Below, piece by piece: positions 36,526 to 46,521 of a stretch of 64,000 nucleotides of DNA. How positions within the stretch are numbered: the first letter of the stretch is position 1; every line of letters starts with the position of its first letter. The DNA is taken from NCBI GenBank assembly GCA_024707405.1, contig JANPZU010000008.1:186001-250000 (forward strand). The letters are read 5' to 3'. The stretch is from Luteimonas sp. GTDB taxonomy: Bacteria; Pseudomonadota; Gammaproteobacteria; Xanthomonadales; Xanthomonadaceae. Position numbers and translations under genes: made by a program. The notes beneath the pieces are model-generated. The model did not search any database. It was given only the letters and a program-made list of their open reading frames with translations, and was not told where the DNA came from.

Positions 36526-39243
36526 TCAACCGGTGTTCTGGATCCCTGCCGCGATGCCGTTCACCGTGGACACCAGCGCACGCAAGGTGTCGTCGTCCTG
36601 GCGGTCGCCTTCGCGCCAGCGCCCAAGCAGGTCGACCTGCAGCAGGCTGAGCGGGTCGACGTAGGGATTGCGCAGTCGGATCGACAAGCGCAGGCGGTAG
36701 TCGTCGGCCAGGATCCGGTCACGCTGCTTGAGCAGCAGGATCGCATCGCAGGTGCGCAGGAATTCGTCGGCGATGCCCGGGTACATCGCGGCATGAAGGT
36801 CGCCGGCGAGCAGTGAATAGCGCTCGAAGATGGCGAGGTCGGATTTCGCCAGCAGCATCTCGACATCGTCGATCACCGCGGCGAAAAATGGCCACTCGCG
36901 CGTCATCTCGGCCATCGCGGCCTGGCCGTACTTCTGCACGCCGCACTGCAGGGCGTGTCCGATGCCGTACCAACCGGTCAGGCCGGAACGATTCTGCGAC
37001 CAGGCGAATACCCACGGAATCGCACGCAGGTTGTTGATGCCGCCGTCGCGGCGGCGCGACGGTCGCGATCCGATCTGCAGGCGTTCGATCACGTCGATCG
37101 GCGTGGCGGCACGGAAGTACGCGGGAAAGTCAGGATGCTCGTGCACCAGGGCGCGATAGTGGCTGCGCGATTTCTCGGCGAGCGTCTTCGCGATCTCCTT
37201 CCACTGCTCTTCGCGCGCGTCGCGCGGACGCGGACGCAGTGTGGCGCGCAACACCGCGCCGGTGGTCTGCTCGAGATTGCGCAAGGCCAGTGCGCGGATG
37301 CCGTACTTGCGGTGGATCACCTCGCCCTGCTCGGTGACGCGCATGCTGCCGTTCACCGATCCACGCGGCGCGGCGATGATCGCGCGTTCGGTCTTGCCGC
37401 CGCCGCGGCTCACCGAACCGCCGCGGCCGTGGAAGAACATGATGCGCACGCCGTATTGGTTGGCCAATGCGGTCAGTTCCACCTGCGCACGTTGCAGCGT
37501 CCAGCGCGAAGCGAGCAGACCGCCATCCTTCGCGCTGTCGGAGTAGCCCAGCATCACCGTCTGCTCGTTGCCGCGCGCGGCAAGGTGCTGGCGGTACGCC
37601 GCATCCTCGAACAACGACTGCATCACCGCCGGTGCGGCCAGCAGGTCGTCGACGGTCTCGAACAGCGGCGCGACGTCCAGCGGCACCACGCCATCCTCGA
37701 CGCAGCCGGCCACGCGCGCCAGCGCCAGCACCGCCAGCGCATCGGCGGCACTGCGGCTCATACTGATGATGTACAGCCCCGTCGCCTCGGTGCCGTGCGT
37801 GCGGCGCACCTCGAGCACGGTGCGGAACACGTCGAGCGTGGACGCCAGCGCGGCATCGTCCGGCACCTTGGCATCGCGATCGGCCAGCAGGGCCTGCAAC
37901 CGCGACACCCTGTCCGCGACATCGCGTTCGGCCCATCCCGCATCGTCCAGCAGTGCGGACAACGCGGCGTCGTGCACCGCCGAATCCTGGCGCAGGTCGA
38001 GCGCAGCGAGATGGAAGCCGAACGTGCGCACGCGCCACAGCAGGCGCTGCAGCGCGAAGCGTCCGGCATGTTCGCCGCGATGATTCGCGAGGCTGGCGTC
38101 GATGAGTTCGAGGTCGGACACGAATCCGGCCACGTCGTCGTAGCCGCGTGGGTCGGAGGCCACGGTCGCGGCCAGCCGCACCTTCATCAGCGCGAGCAAG
38201 CGCCGATAGGGCATGTCGACCTGCCGCGCCGGCAATCTCCCGAAAGCGTCCGGGAACACGCCCGCGTATTCGTCCAGCCGGGCCAGCACGCCTTCGTCCA
38301 CGTCGATCCGGCCCAGCGATTGCGTCAGCACGTTGCCCAGCGCGCGCAGGTCGCCGCGATATTGTTCGATCGCATGCGCACGCTGCGAATCGAGCGCGGC
38401 GCGGATGGTGTCGGCATTGACGTTCGGATTGCCGTCCATGTCGCCACCCACCCAGGTGCCGAAGCGCAGCACCTGCGGCAACGTGACGCGGCGCCCGTAC
38501 ACCGCCTCCACCGCATCGGCGAAGGCTTCGTAATAGACCGGCACGACGCGGTAAAGCATGTTCGACAGGTAGTAGCCGACATGGTCGACCTCGTCGGCGA
38601 CCGTGGGCTTGCTCGCCGGCACGTCCGAGGTCTGCCACATCGATGTCAGCGACAACTGGATGCGGGCGAGGTCGGCCCTGCGTTCCACCGGCGTGCGCTC
38701 GCGATCGATGTCGGCCACCAGTCGCTCGACGATGGTGCGCTCCTTGTCCAGCATCACCCGGCGCACCGCCTCGGTCGGGTGCGCGGTGAACACAGGCTCC
38801 ACCCACAGGCGGGGCAGCGTGGCGACCAGTTCCTCGAAGCTCACGCCATCGTCGCGCAGGTCACGCAACACCGATTCGAACCCGCCCGGCTGCGGCTTGT
38901 CGCTGCTGCGTTCGTAATCGCGGCGACGGCGAATGCGATGCACGCGCTCGGCGAGGTTGATCGCGCCGAAGTACGCGGCGAACGCGCGCACCACCACCTC
39001 GGCATCCTCCAGCGGCACCTGGGACAGCTGCGCTGCCAGCGCATCGACCGGCAAGCCCTGCTCGCGCCGCGCGATGGCGGCGCGGCGGATGCCTTCCACC
39101 TCGTCCAGCAAGGCCTGCGAGCCCTGCTCGGCCAGCACATCGCCGACCAATGCACCGAGCCGCCGCACGTCATCGCGCAGCAAGGTGTCGGTCTCGGCGA
39201 AATCCAGGTGTTCGCGCAGCGGTGTGGCGGGGAGTGCGGTCAT
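36526..39243 (-). CDS. ppc: Phosphoenolpyruvate carboxylase
   Basis: 905 residues, the normal length. The catalytic His is in PVFTAHPTEAVRR. Further signatures are MLGYSDSAKDGGLLASRW, MFFHGRGGSVSRGGGKT and the C-terminal VNGIAAGIQNTG that forms the allosteric/active-site loop. It carboxylates PEP to oxaloacetate, replenishing the TCA cycle. It is a single gene, flanked by the sigma factor gene and gshA on the same strand. Confidence 0.97.
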   Translation of the reverse strand: MTALPATPLREHLDFAETDTLLRDDVRRLGALVGDVLAEQGSQALLDEVEGIRRAAIARREQGLPVDALAAQLSQVPLEDAEVVVRAFAAYFGAINLAERVHRIRRRRDYERSSDKPQPGGFESVLRDLRDDGVSFEELVATLPRLWVEPVFTAHPTEAVRRVMLDKERTIVERLVADIDRERTPVERRADLARIQLSLTSMWQTSDVPASKPTVADEVDHVGYYLSNMLYRVVPVYYEAFADAVEAVYGRRVTLPQVLRFGTWVGGDMDGNPNVNADTIRAALDSQRAHAIEQYRGDLRALGNVLTQSLGRIDVDEGVLARLDEYAGVFPDAFGRLPARQVDMPYRRLLALMKVRLAATVASDPRGYDDVAGFVSDLELIDASLANHRGEHAGRFALQRLLWRVRTFGFHLAALDLRQDSAVHDAALSALLDDAGWAERDVADRVSRLQALLADRDAKVPDDAALASTLDVFRTVLEVRRTHGTEATGLYIISMSRSAADALAVLALARVAGCVEDGVVPLDVAPLFETVDDLLAAPAVMQSLFEDAAYRQHLAARGNEQTVMLGYSDSAKDGGLLASRWTLQRAQVELTALANQYGVRIMFFHGRGGSVSRGGGKTERAIIAAPRGSVNGSMRVTEQGEVIHRKYGIRALALRNLEQTTGAVLRATLRPRPRDAREEQWKEIAKTLAEKSRSHYRALVHEHPDFPAYFRAATPIDVIERLQIGSRPSRRRDGGINNLRAIPWVFAWSQNRSGLTGWYGIGHALQCGVQKYGQAAMAEMTREWPFFAAVIDDVEMLLAKSDLAIFERYSLLAGDLHAAMYPGIADEFLRTCDAILLLKQRDRILADDYRLRLSIRLRNPYVDPLSLLQVDLLGRWREGDRQDDDTLRALVSTVNGIAAGIQNTG

Positions 39244-39368
39244 CCCTGAAGGCTAACGCATTATTGCCGCGCCGCAGCATCGGTTGCTGCTGTGACGATC
39301 CGATGCCTGGTGGACATGGCATGCCCGCCGGTAGCGACAGGAGTGTGTCGGCACGGCTTGCGGCGTAT

Positions 39369-40706
39369 TCAGTACGCGAACTCTCGGAACACGCGGTCGA
39401 TGTCGCCGTTCCACTCCCCGTGGAACAACTCCAGCTTGCGCTCGGCCGGGGTCTGGCCGGACTCGACGATCTCGACCAAGGCATCGAGGAAGCCGGTTTC
39501 GTCCACGCCCTTGCTGTTGAGTCGCGCGCGCCGGCGCAGGCCGGCGACCGAGATCTTCAATGCCTCGCGTGCCAGTTCGCGCAGGGTGCCGCCCGGGGCG
39601 GGTGCGCCGAGCGCGAGCCGTGGCACTTCATCGCGCATCAGGTTGCGCTGCTCCAGCGTGAAACCTTTGACCAGATCCCATGCCGCATCGAGCGCGGCAT
39701 CGTCGTACAGCAACCCCGTCCAGAACGCCGGCAACGCGCACAACCGGTTCCACGGGCCGCCATCGGCACCACGCATCTCCAGGTACTTCTTCAACCGCAC
39801 TTCGGGGAACGCCGTGGTCATGTGGTCGTTCCAGTCGCGCAGCGTCGGCAACACACCCGGCAGCACGTCCAGTTCACCACGCAGGAACTTGCGGAACGAC
39901 TTGCCGCTGGCGTCGTGGTAAATGCCGTCGCGGTAGGAGAAGTACATCGGCACGTCGAGCAGGTAGTCGACGTAGCGCTCGTAGCCGAAGCCGTCCTCGA
40001 ACACGAAGTCGAGCATGCCGGTGCGGTCGGCGTCGGTATCCGTCCAGATGTGCGAGCGGTAGCTGAGGTAGCCGTTCGGCTTGCCTTCGGTGAACGGCGA
40101 ATCGGCGAACAGTGCGGTCGCCACCGGTTGCAGCGCCAGCGATACGCGGAACTTCTTCACCATGTCCGCTTCGGATGCGTAGTCGAGGTTGACCTGCACG
40201 GTGCAGGTGCGGGTCATCATGTCGAGGCCGAGCGAACCGACCTTGGGCATGTACTCGCGCATGATCCGGTAGCGGCCCTTCGGCATCCACGGCATCTCGT
40301 CTCGCCGCCACTTGGGCTGGAAGCCCATGCCGAGGAAGCCGAGTCGCAGCTCGTCGGCGACGGCCTTCACTTCGTACAGATGCGAACCGACTTCGCGGCA
40401 GGTCTGGTGGATGGTCTCCAGCGGTGCGCCCGACAATTCGAGTTGCCCGGCCGGCTCGAGCGTCACCGAAGCGCCATCCTTGAGCAACGCGATGGTGCGC
40501 CCGCCTTCGTCGACCGGATCCCAGCCGAAACGCGTCAGCCCCTTGAGCAAGGCCTCGATGCCGCGGTCGCCGTCGAACGTCGGCGGGCGCAGGTCGTCGA
40601 GCCGGAAGCCGAATTTCTCGTGCTCGGTGCCGATGCGCCAGGCACCGCGCGGCTTCTCGCCCGACGCCAGCACGGCCACGAGTTGCGCGCGGTCGGTGAT
40701 CGGCAT
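39369..40706 (-). CDS. gshA: Glutamate--cysteine ligase (plant/proteobacterial GCS2 type)
   Basis: 445 residues from ATG 40706. Signatures are [58 protein letters not shown] and [16 protein letters not shown], which are of the plant-like class used by alpha- and xanthomonad bacteria. It makes gamma-glutamylcysteine, the first and limiting step of glutathione synthesis. Glutathione supports the frm genes of this window. A TTG at 40733 would give a 454-residue protein starting [11 protein letters not shown] and could be the true start, as no ribosome-binding site decides. Confidence 0.93.
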   Translation of the reverse strand: MPITDRAQLVAVLASGEKPRGAWRIGTEHEKFGFRLDDLRPPTFDGDRGIEALLKGLTRFGWDPVDEGGRTIALLKDGASVTLEPAGQLELSGAPLETIHQTCREVGSHLYEVKAVADELRLGFLGMGFQPKWRRDEMPWMPKGRYRIMREYMPKVGSLGLDMMTRTCTVQVNLDYASEADMVKKFRVSLALQPVATALFADSPFTEGKPNGYLSYRSHIWTDTDADRTGMLDFVFEDGFGYERYVDYLLDVPMYFSYRDGIYHDASGKSFRKFLRGELDVLPGVLPTLRDWNDHMTTAFPEVRLKKYLEMRGADGGPWNRLCALPAFWTGLLYDDAALDAAWDLVKGFTLEQRNLMRDEVPRLALGAPAPGGTLRELAREALKISVAGLRRRARLNSKGVDETGFLDALVEIVESGQTPAERKLELFHGEWNGDIDRVFREFAY

Positions 40707-40882
40707 GTCGGCGACGTGGCTGGGGCTGGACAAGGCGGCGGCTCGCGGGGGGCGCAATGGCGCAGGGCGGCACTATAGCGGCTGGCAGGCCCGCGATTCG
40801 CATTGCCACGAGCGCTTCAGTGTTCCGCGGCCGCGCCAGATCTGCGCCGACTATTGCGCGATCGTGACGGCGCGATGGCGGG

Positions 40883-41500
40883 TCAAGACCCGCCCTGCAA
40901 CCCCAGCCAGCCCGACACCACCGCACGCGCCTCGTCCACGCCCATCTTCGATTCGGCCGAGAACGCCTGCACGCCCACGGTGTCCCCGGCGAACGCCGCG
41001 AGCTCCTTGCGCACCGCCAGCACGGCATTGGATGCCGCGCCGCGCGAGAGCTTGTCGGCCTTGGTGAGCAACGCGTGTGCCGGCAACCCGCGACGCACGG
41101 CGTAACCGAGCATGTGCCGGTCGTAGTCCTTGAGCGGATGACGGATGTCCATCACCACCACCAGCCCCTTCAGCGCCTCGCGGGTCTCGAAGTAGCGGTC
41201 GAGGAAGGCCTGCCAGTGCGCTTGAAGATCCTTGGGCACCTTGGCGTAGCCGTAGCCCGGCAGGTCGACCAGGTACTTGCCCTCGTGCGGAGGCAATTCG
41301 AAATAGACCAGTTGCTGGGTGCGGCCGGGGGTCTTGGACACGCGGGCCAGTGCGTTCTGGCGGCACAAGGTGTTGAGCGCGCTGGACTTGCCGGCATTGG
41401 AACGGCCGGCGAACGCCACTTCGGCCCCGCCGTCGGGAGGCAGTTGCCTGTCGTTGTGCGCGGCCAGCAGATAGCGGGCGCGTTCGAGCGGATTGGCCAT
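40883..41500 (-). CDS. engB: Ribosome biogenesis GTPase EngB/YsxC
   Basis: 205 residues, TRAFAC-class GTPase. G1 is FAGRSNAGKSSALN, G3 is VDLPGYGYAKV and G4 is LTKADKL. It is the essential EngB protein acting in 50S subunit assembly. The start at 41500 (MANPLERARYLLAAHN) matches the family length. It is divergent from the cytochrome c4 gene, the usual neighbour in pseudomonads and xanthomonads. Confidence 0.95.
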   Translation of the reverse strand: MANPLERARYLLAAHNDRQLPPDGGAEVAFAGRSNAGKSSALNTLCRQNALARVSKTPGRTQQLVYFELPPHEGKYLVDLPGYGYAKVPKDLQAHWQAFLDRYFETREALKGLVVVMDIRHPLKDYDRHMLGYAVRRGLPAHALLTKADKLSRGAASNAVLAVRKELAAFAGDTVGVQAFSAESKMGVDEARAVVSGWLGLQGGS

Positions 41501-41646
41501 CGGACAGCTTCGGGTGAAAGCCGATAGCTTCGCATGGCCGGCACCCGACCCGACCTGCCGTTTGACCGCCCCATGGTGCGCAACGATAATTTCGAGTCCC
41601 GCGGCCCGTTGGCACAAGTCGCGTACCCGTTTCCCGGAGCCCAGCA

Positions 41647-42519
41647 ATGCGCCACGCTCGCGCCTACGCCTTCGCCGGTTTCGCCGCCCTCGTGGTCGGC
41701 GCGGTCGCCTTCGCCCAGACTTCGGTCGAACCGCTGCCGGACAACCCGCCGGTCGAGGCCGTGCCGCTGGACGCCAATGCGCTCGCCGCCGTGGCCGAGG
41801 CCCGTCCGGGCGACGCCCAGAACGGTGCGACGCTCGCCGGCACCTGCGCCGCCTGCCACGGCCTGGACGGCAAGGGCACGATCGCCGAGATCTATCCGAA
41901 CATCGGCGGCCAGAGCGAGCGCTACATCGCCCAGCAACTGGCGCTGTTCAAGAGCGGCGAGCGTGCGAACGCGATCATGCAGCCGTTCGCGGCGATGCTC
42001 AGCGCGCAGGACATGCGCGATCTCGGCGCGCACTACGCGACCCAGAAGCCGGTGGCCGGCATCGCCGACGACACCGTGGTCGCCGAAGGCCCCTACAAGG
42101 ATCTGAAGTTCTACGAGATCGGCCAGCAGTTGTTCCGTTCCGGTGACGGCACGCGCGGCATCCCGGCCTGCCTGGCCTGCCACGGCCCCGCCGGCCACGG
42201 CAATCCCGGCCCGGCCTACCCGGCGGTCGGCGGGCAGCAGTCGTGGTACACCGCGCGCCGCCTCGAGGAATACCGCGCCGGCACCACCGCCGAAACGGAC
42301 AAGGCCCAGTTCGAGATCATGGCGGCGATCGCCAAGTCGCTGACCGACGAAGAGATCCAGGCGCTGGCCAGCTACATGCAGGGCCTGCACGCACGTCCCG
42401 ACGCCAGGACGCTGGCCGCCATCGAAGCCGCGGCTGCCAACGCCCCGGCACCGGCGCCCGCACCCGCCACCGAAGCGCCTGCGGAAGATCCCGCCACGAC
42501 CGACGGTCAGGGTTCCTGA
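41647..42519 (+). CDS. Cytochrome c4 (di-haem c-type cytochrome)
   Basis: 290 residues with a signal peptide. There are two haem-binding CxxCH motifs (CAACHGLDGKG and CLACHGPAGHG), each followed by a Met-containing distal region (AAMLSAQDM, FEIMAAIAKSL). The two-domain layout is that of cytochrome c4, a periplasmic electron carrier to terminal oxidases. An Ala/Pro-rich tail of about 40 residues extends beyond the second domain. It is followed by a terminator, then dsbA-type genes. Confidence 0.92.
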   Translation: MRHARAYAFAGFAALVVGAVAFAQTSVEPLPDNPPVEAVPLDANALAAVAEARPGDAQNGATLAGTCAACHGLDGKGTIAEIYPNIGGQSERYIAQQLALFKSGERANAIMQPFAAMLSAQDMRDLGAHYATQKPVAGIADDTVVAEGPYKDLKFYEIGQQLFRSGDGTRGIPACLACHGPAGHGNPGPAYPAVGGQQSWYTARRLEEYRAGTTAETDKAQFEIMAAIAKSLTDEEIQALASYMQGLHARPDARTLAAIEAAAANAPAPAPAPATEAPAEDPATTDGQGS

Positions 42520-42559
42520 GCGGGAGCCATCCGGCGGCACCGGACACCTTGAACCCCGA

Positions 42560-42590
42560 CGCCGGCGCAGCCATCCTGCGCCGGCGTTTT
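42560..42590 (+). terminator. Rho-independent terminator after cytochrome c4
   Basis: CGCCGGCGCAG (42560-42570), a 5-base loop, CTGCGCCGGCG (42576-42586), then TTTT. It lies only 20 bases before the dsbA start. Confidence 0.85.
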
Positions 42591-42610
42591 CATTTCCCGC
42601 CCGGACACGC

Positions 42611-43246
42611 ATGACCACTGCACGCCTGCTCGCCCCGCTCGCCTTCCTGCTGCTGATGCTGTCACCCGGCGCGTTCGCCCACGACGGCCACGACCATGGC
42701 GCGGCGCATGCACGGATCGCCGACGGCAAGCCGCTGCAGCCGGCCGACGGCAAGGTGGAAGTGGTCGAGATCTTCGCCTACACCTGCGGGCACTGCGCGA
42801 ACTTCGAACCGACGCTCAAGACCTGGGTACGCAAGGCGCCACCGCACGTGCGTTTCGTCTACCTGCCGGCGGCATTCAGTCTCGACAACAACTACGCGCG
42901 CGCCTTCTTCGCCGCCGAATCCTTGGGCGTGCTCGACCGGTTCCACGGCGCCGCCTACGAAGCCATCCATCGCCTCGGCACGCTGCCGGGCCGCAATGCC
43001 TCGGTCGCCGAGTTCGCGGCCTTCGTCCGCTCGCTCGACATCGACCCGGCCCGCTTCGCCGCCGCCATGACCAGCCCGGCCACGGACGCCAAGATGCGCG
43101 AAGCCTACGAATTCGCCGTGCGCAGCGGCATCCAGGGCACGCCGACGCTGGTGGTCAACGGCAGGCACCGTATCCAGGGGCAGACCCACGACGAAACGCT
43201 GCATCTCGTCGATACCGCCATCGCCAGCGAGCACGACGCCCGCTGA
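42611..43246 (+). CDS. Thiol:disulfide interchange protein DsbA, copy 1
   Basis: 211 residues with a signal peptide and a short His-rich stretch after it (AHDGHDHGAAHA). Thioredoxin-fold active site EIFAYTCGHCANFEP with CGHC, and the cis-Pro loop GIQGTPTLVVNGRHRI, are DsbA hallmarks. It introduces disulfides into periplasmic proteins. The His-rich N-terminus may bind metal. A second DsbA-type gene follows directly. Confidence 0.92.
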   Translation: MTTARLLAPLAFLLLMLSPGAFAHDGHDHGAAHARIADGKPLQPADGKVEVVEIFAYTCGHCANFEPTLKTWVRKAPPHVRFVYLPAAFSLDNNYARAFFAAESLGVLDRFHGAAYEAIHRLGTLPGRNASVAEFAAFVRSLDIDPARFAAAMTSPATDAKMREAYEFAVRSGIQGTPTLVVNGRHRIQGQTHDETLHLVDTAIASEHDAR

Positions 43247-43302
43247 CTCGGCCCGCCCCGGTATCCTTGCCCTCTCCCCTCCTCATCGCCAGGACTGCAC
43301 GC

Positions 43303-44144
43303 ATGGCTTCGCGCAATGCCTTGACCGCCCTCCTCCTCGCCATCGCGCTGGCCGCCTGCAGCGGACAGGATTCGACCAGCGAGTCCCCAACTGCCACCGC
43401 CGCACCCGACACGGCACCGGCGGAACCGATCGCCGACGAACCCGCGATCGCCCCCCTGCACCTGCACCGGCCGACGCTGCGGATGCAGCAGACGCACAGG
43501 ACGCAACGACTCCCGCCGAAGCACCGCCCGCCCAGACAGCGGCACCTGCGGCAGTACCGCTGCCCATGGCCATCCCCGGCCTGGTCGAAGGCCGCGATTA
43601 CCAGATCATCCGCGGTGGCCAGCCCTTCGATGCGGGCTCGGGCAAGATCGAGGTCGTGGAAGTCTTCGCCTACTGGTGCGGCACCTGCGCGCAATTCGAC
43701 CCGATCATCGAGTCATGGGCCGCCAAGCTTCCCTCCGATGTCAGCTTCATTTACGTGCCGGCCGTATTCAACCCGCAGGACAACTATCCCAAGGCGTTCT
43801 ACGCGGCACAGGCGCTGGGCATCGAGAAGAAGGCGCATTCGCCGACGTTCCGTGCCATCCATATCGATCGCAAGCTCGCCCCGAATGCCAGCCCGGAAGT
43901 GATCGCGCGCCACTTCGCCGCCTACGGCGTCGATGCACCAGCTTTCCTGAGCACGATGCAGAGTTTCGCGGTCAACGCCAACATCGCGCGCGCGCGCCAG
44001 TTCGCTACCCGCAGCCTGGTCACGGGAACGCCTGCGATCATCGTCAATGGCCGCTACCATGTGCCGCTGAACGGCAGCCTCGAAGGCATGCTGAGGGTCA
44101 CGGAAGCCGTGGTCTCGCACGAACGCGCGACTGCAGCACAGTGA
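43303..44144 (+). pseudogene. Lipoprotein DsbA-type oxidoreductase, copy 2, frameshifted in the linker
   Basis: ATG 43303 starts a lipoprotein signal (ALTALLLAIALAACSGQ, Cys 19) and an Ala/Pro/Thr linker. At the run of six C (43451-43456) the frame breaks by -1. Read with one added C, the linker continues as PAPADAADAADAQDATTPAE and leads into the DsbA domain beginning about 43560. The domain has VFAYWCGTCAQFDP (CGTC active site) and SLVTGTPAIIVNGRYHVPL (cis-Pro). In the given sequence the domain can only start at an inner ATG (43566), without a signal, which would leave it in the cytoplasm. An indel of sequencing origin in the C-run is likely. Confidence 0.8.
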
Positions 44145-44163
44145 ATCCCGCCCCGGATCAGGC

Positions 44164-44925
44164 ATGCCGACGCAACGGCTGAGGCTGCTCAGCGCGAACA
44201 TCCAGGCCGGTTCCAGCACGCGTCGCTACAGCGACTACGCGACGCGCAGTTGGTCGCACGTGCTGCCGGCCGGACGCAAACGCGACGCGCTGGACACCAT
44301 CGCCAAGCTCGCGGGCGAGCACGACATCGTCGGCCTGCAGGAAAGCGACCCGGGCAGTTGGCGCTCGGGCTTCACCAACCAGACGCATTACCTCGCCGAG
44401 CGCGGCGGCTTCGACTACTGGAGCCACCAGCCCAACCGCCGAGTCGGCAGCGTCGCCTCCAGCGCCAACGGCCTGTTGAGCAAGCTCGAACCGGTGGAAG
44501 TCGCCGACCATCCGCTGCCCGGCCGCATCTCCGGCCGCGGCGTGTTATTGGCGAAATTCGGCGAAGGCGACGACGGGCTGACGATTGCGGTCGCACACCT
44601 GTCGCTCGGCGCGCAGTCGCGTCGCTCGCAACTGTCCTTCATCGCCGAACTGCTGCAAGACCACCGGCATGCGGTGCTGATGGGCGACTTCAATTGCGTC
44701 GCCGACCGCCCGGAGATGGACATCCTGTACCGCAACACGGATCTGCAGCCGCCGTCCTGCGCGGTGCATACTTTCCCGAGCTGGAAGCCGCAGCGGGCGA
44801 TCGACCACATCCTGGCCACGGCGCCGCTGCGCTGCCAGGACATGCGCGCGGTGCCGGCTGCGTTCTCCGACCACCTCGCGCTCTCGGTCGACCTCGAAGT
44901 GCCGGACATCGCGCTCAGCCGTTGA
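44164..44925 (+). CDS. Endonuclease/exonuclease/phosphatase (EEP) family protein
   Basis: 253 residues, no signal peptide. EEP motifs in order: LRLLSANIQAG (metal Asn), DIVGLQES (metal Glu), VAHLSLGAQSRRSQL (catalytic His), LMGDFNCVADRPEM (Asp/Asn), RAIDHILATAP, and the C-terminal AFSDHLALSV (Asp-His). The fold covers AP endonucleases, DNases and phospholipid phosphodiesterases, so the substrate is open. It lies 19 bases after the DsbA-type gene. Confidence 0.88.
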   Translation: MPTQRLRLLSANIQAGSSTRRYSDYATRSWSHVLPAGRKRDALDTIAKLAGEHDIVGLQESDPGSWRSGFTNQTHYLAERGGFDYWSHQPNRRVGSVASSANGLLSKLEPVEVADHPLPGRISGRGVLLAKFGEGDDGLTIAVAHLSLGAQSRRSQLSFIAELLQDHRHAVLMGDFNCVADRPEMDILYRNTDLQPPSCAVHTFPSWKPQRAIDHILATAPLRCQDMRAVPAAFSDHLALSVDLEVPDIALSR

Positions 44926-45018
44926 ACTGACGTTTCCGCGACATCCGACATGCATCGTGACTGGGCAGCGTGCGCGTGCGGCCTTACGATGCATCGACCC
45001 ATCCCGAGACCCGGAACC

Positions 45019-45435
45019 ATGCGCAGACTCCTGACGTTCCTGCTGCTGGCCTGCACCATGACGCTGCTGGCCGGCTGCGCCACGACCGGCAACCAGATGT
45101 CGGCGCTCGAACGCATGCAGTACTCGTGGTCGGCGGCGATCCGCTGGGGCGATTTCGAAGGGGCCTGGAACCTGGTCGATCCCGAATACCGCGAAGCCAA
45201 TCCGATGACCGACCTGCAGTTCGAGCGCTACAAGCAGGTGCAGGTCTCCCATTACCGTGAGCTGGCTTCCCGCGCCGGCGACGCCGAAGCCGTGCGCGAG
45301 ATCGAGATCGGCGTCATCAACCGCCACACCATGAGCGAGCGCACCCAGCGCTACACCGAGCAATGGCGTTACGACGCCCCGACCAAGACATGGTGGCTCG
45401 CCAACGGTTTGCCGGACTTCTGGGCAGGGGAATGA
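45019..45435 (+). CDS. Small lipoprotein of unknown function
   Basis: 138 residues with a clear lipobox (TMTLLAGCATTG, Cys at about 20). The mature part is soluble and Trp/Tyr/Glu-rich (MQYSWSAAIRWGDFEGAWNL, VDPEYREANPMTDLQF), resembling NTF2-like or Tim44-like small domains. It ends WWLANGLPDFWAGE. No assigned function. It is a single gene before the rhodanese gene. Confidence 0.7.
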   Translation: MRRLLTFLLLACTMTLLAGCATTGNQMSALERMQYSWSAAIRWGDFEGAWNLVDPEYREANPMTDLQFERYKQVQVSHYRELASRAGDAEAVREIEIGVINRHTMSERTQRYTEQWRYDAPTKTWWLANGLPDFWAGE

Positions 45436-45497
45436 GCCCGGCAGCCACGGCGCCGGCTGTGCGACAATCCCGGCCCGCTGCCTGACCACCCGATGCC

Positions 45498-45935
45498 GTG
45501 AATTTCGAAGAACTGCAGGCGTTCGCCGGACGCAACCCGATCCTGTCGCTGGCCCTGGCCGGCATCACCGTCGCCATCCTGTATACCGAGTTCACCCGGC
45601 TGTTCCGCGGCTTCAAGGGCCTGCGCCCGGCCGAACTGACCGGCCTGATCAACCGCGAGAACGCGCTGGTCGTCGACCTGCGCCCGATCGCCGACTTCGA
45701 CAAGGGCCACATCCCCGGCTCGAAGAACGTGCAGATGAGCCAGTTCGACCCGGAAAACAAGCAACTGGCGCCCGCCAAGTCGCTGCCGGTGGTGCTGGTG
45801 TGCAAGACCGGCGTGACCGCCAACGATGCGGCCAAACGCCTGAAAAAGGCCGGTTTCGAGAAGGTCTACGTGCTCGATGGCGGCATCGGCGGCTGGCAGC
45901 AAGCCGACCTTCCCCTTGCGAAGGGCCGGGGCTGA
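45498..45935 (+). CDS. Membrane-anchored rhodanese-like protein (YibN type)
   Basis: 145 residues. An N-terminal membrane helix ([19 protein letters not shown]) is followed by a rhodanese domain: [20 protein letters not shown] and the active-site loop [17 protein letters not shown] with Cys, ending [18 protein letters not shown]. It would transfer sulfane sulfur at the membrane. The start codon is GTG. Placement before secB-gpsA matches E. coli yibN, except that grxC is absent here. Confidence 0.88.
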   Translation: MNFEELQAFAGRNPILSLALAGITVAILYTEFTRLFRGFKGLRPAELTGLINRENALVVDLRPIADFDKGHIPGSKNVQMSQFDPENKQLAPAKSLPVVLVCKTGVTANDAAKRLKKAGFEKVYVLDGGIGGWQQADLPLAKGRG

Positions 45936-45993
45936 CCGCAGAAATGCGATAATCCCGCCCTTTCACCAATCCATTCCCGGAGCAGTTCCGAAC

Positions 45994-46518
45994 ATGTCCG
46001 ACCAAGCATCCAACGGCGCAGTGGCGCCGGCCCAGCCCAACGGCCCGCAGTTCAGCGTCGAAAAGATCTACGTCAAGGACGTGTCCTTCGAATCGCCCAA
46101 GGCGCCGCACATCTTCAACGAGCAGGGCCAGCCGCAGCTCAACATGAACCTCAACCAGCGCGTCCAGCGCCTGGGCGACGATGCGTTCGAAGTGGTGCTG
46201 GGCGTGACCCTGACCTGCACCGCCGGCGAAGGCGAAGGCAACACCGTGTACGTGGCCGAAGTGCAGCAGGCCGGTGTGTTCGTGCTCAACGGCTTCGAGG
46301 CCAACGTGGCCGACGCCCTGCTCGGCACCCAGTGCCCGAACATCCTGTTCCCGTATGCCCGCCAGCTGGTGTCCGAGCTGATCCAGGCCGGCGGCTTCGC
46401 GCCGTTCCTGCTGCAGCCGATCAACTTCGACGCGCTGTACGCCGAAACCCTGCGCCAACGCCAGCAGCAGGGCCAGGGTGGCGATCTCGCCACCAGCGAG
46501 ACCGCCGGCAACGCCTGA
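45994..46518 (+). CDS. secB: Protein-export chaperone SecB
   Basis: 174 residues. [53 protein letters not shown] and [20 protein letters not shown] are SecB signatures. The tetrameric cytosolic chaperone keeps preproteins unfolded for SecA. It has a Gln-rich tail of about 20 residues. It lies 3 bases before gpsA. Confidence 0.96.
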   Translation: MSDQASNGAVAPAQPNGPQFSVEKIYVKDVSFESPKAPHIFNEQGQPQLNMNLNQRVQRLGDDAFEVVLGVTLTCTAGEGEGNTVYVAEVQQAGVFVLNGFEANVADALLGTQCPNILFPYARQLVSELIQAGGFAPFLLQPINFDALYAETLRQRQQQGQGGDLATSETAGNA

Positions 46519-46521
46519 CGC

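Noticed and set aside
36955..39249. Antisense frame of 764 codons opposite ppc
   Set aside because: Same GC artefact; ppc is unambiguous over its full length.
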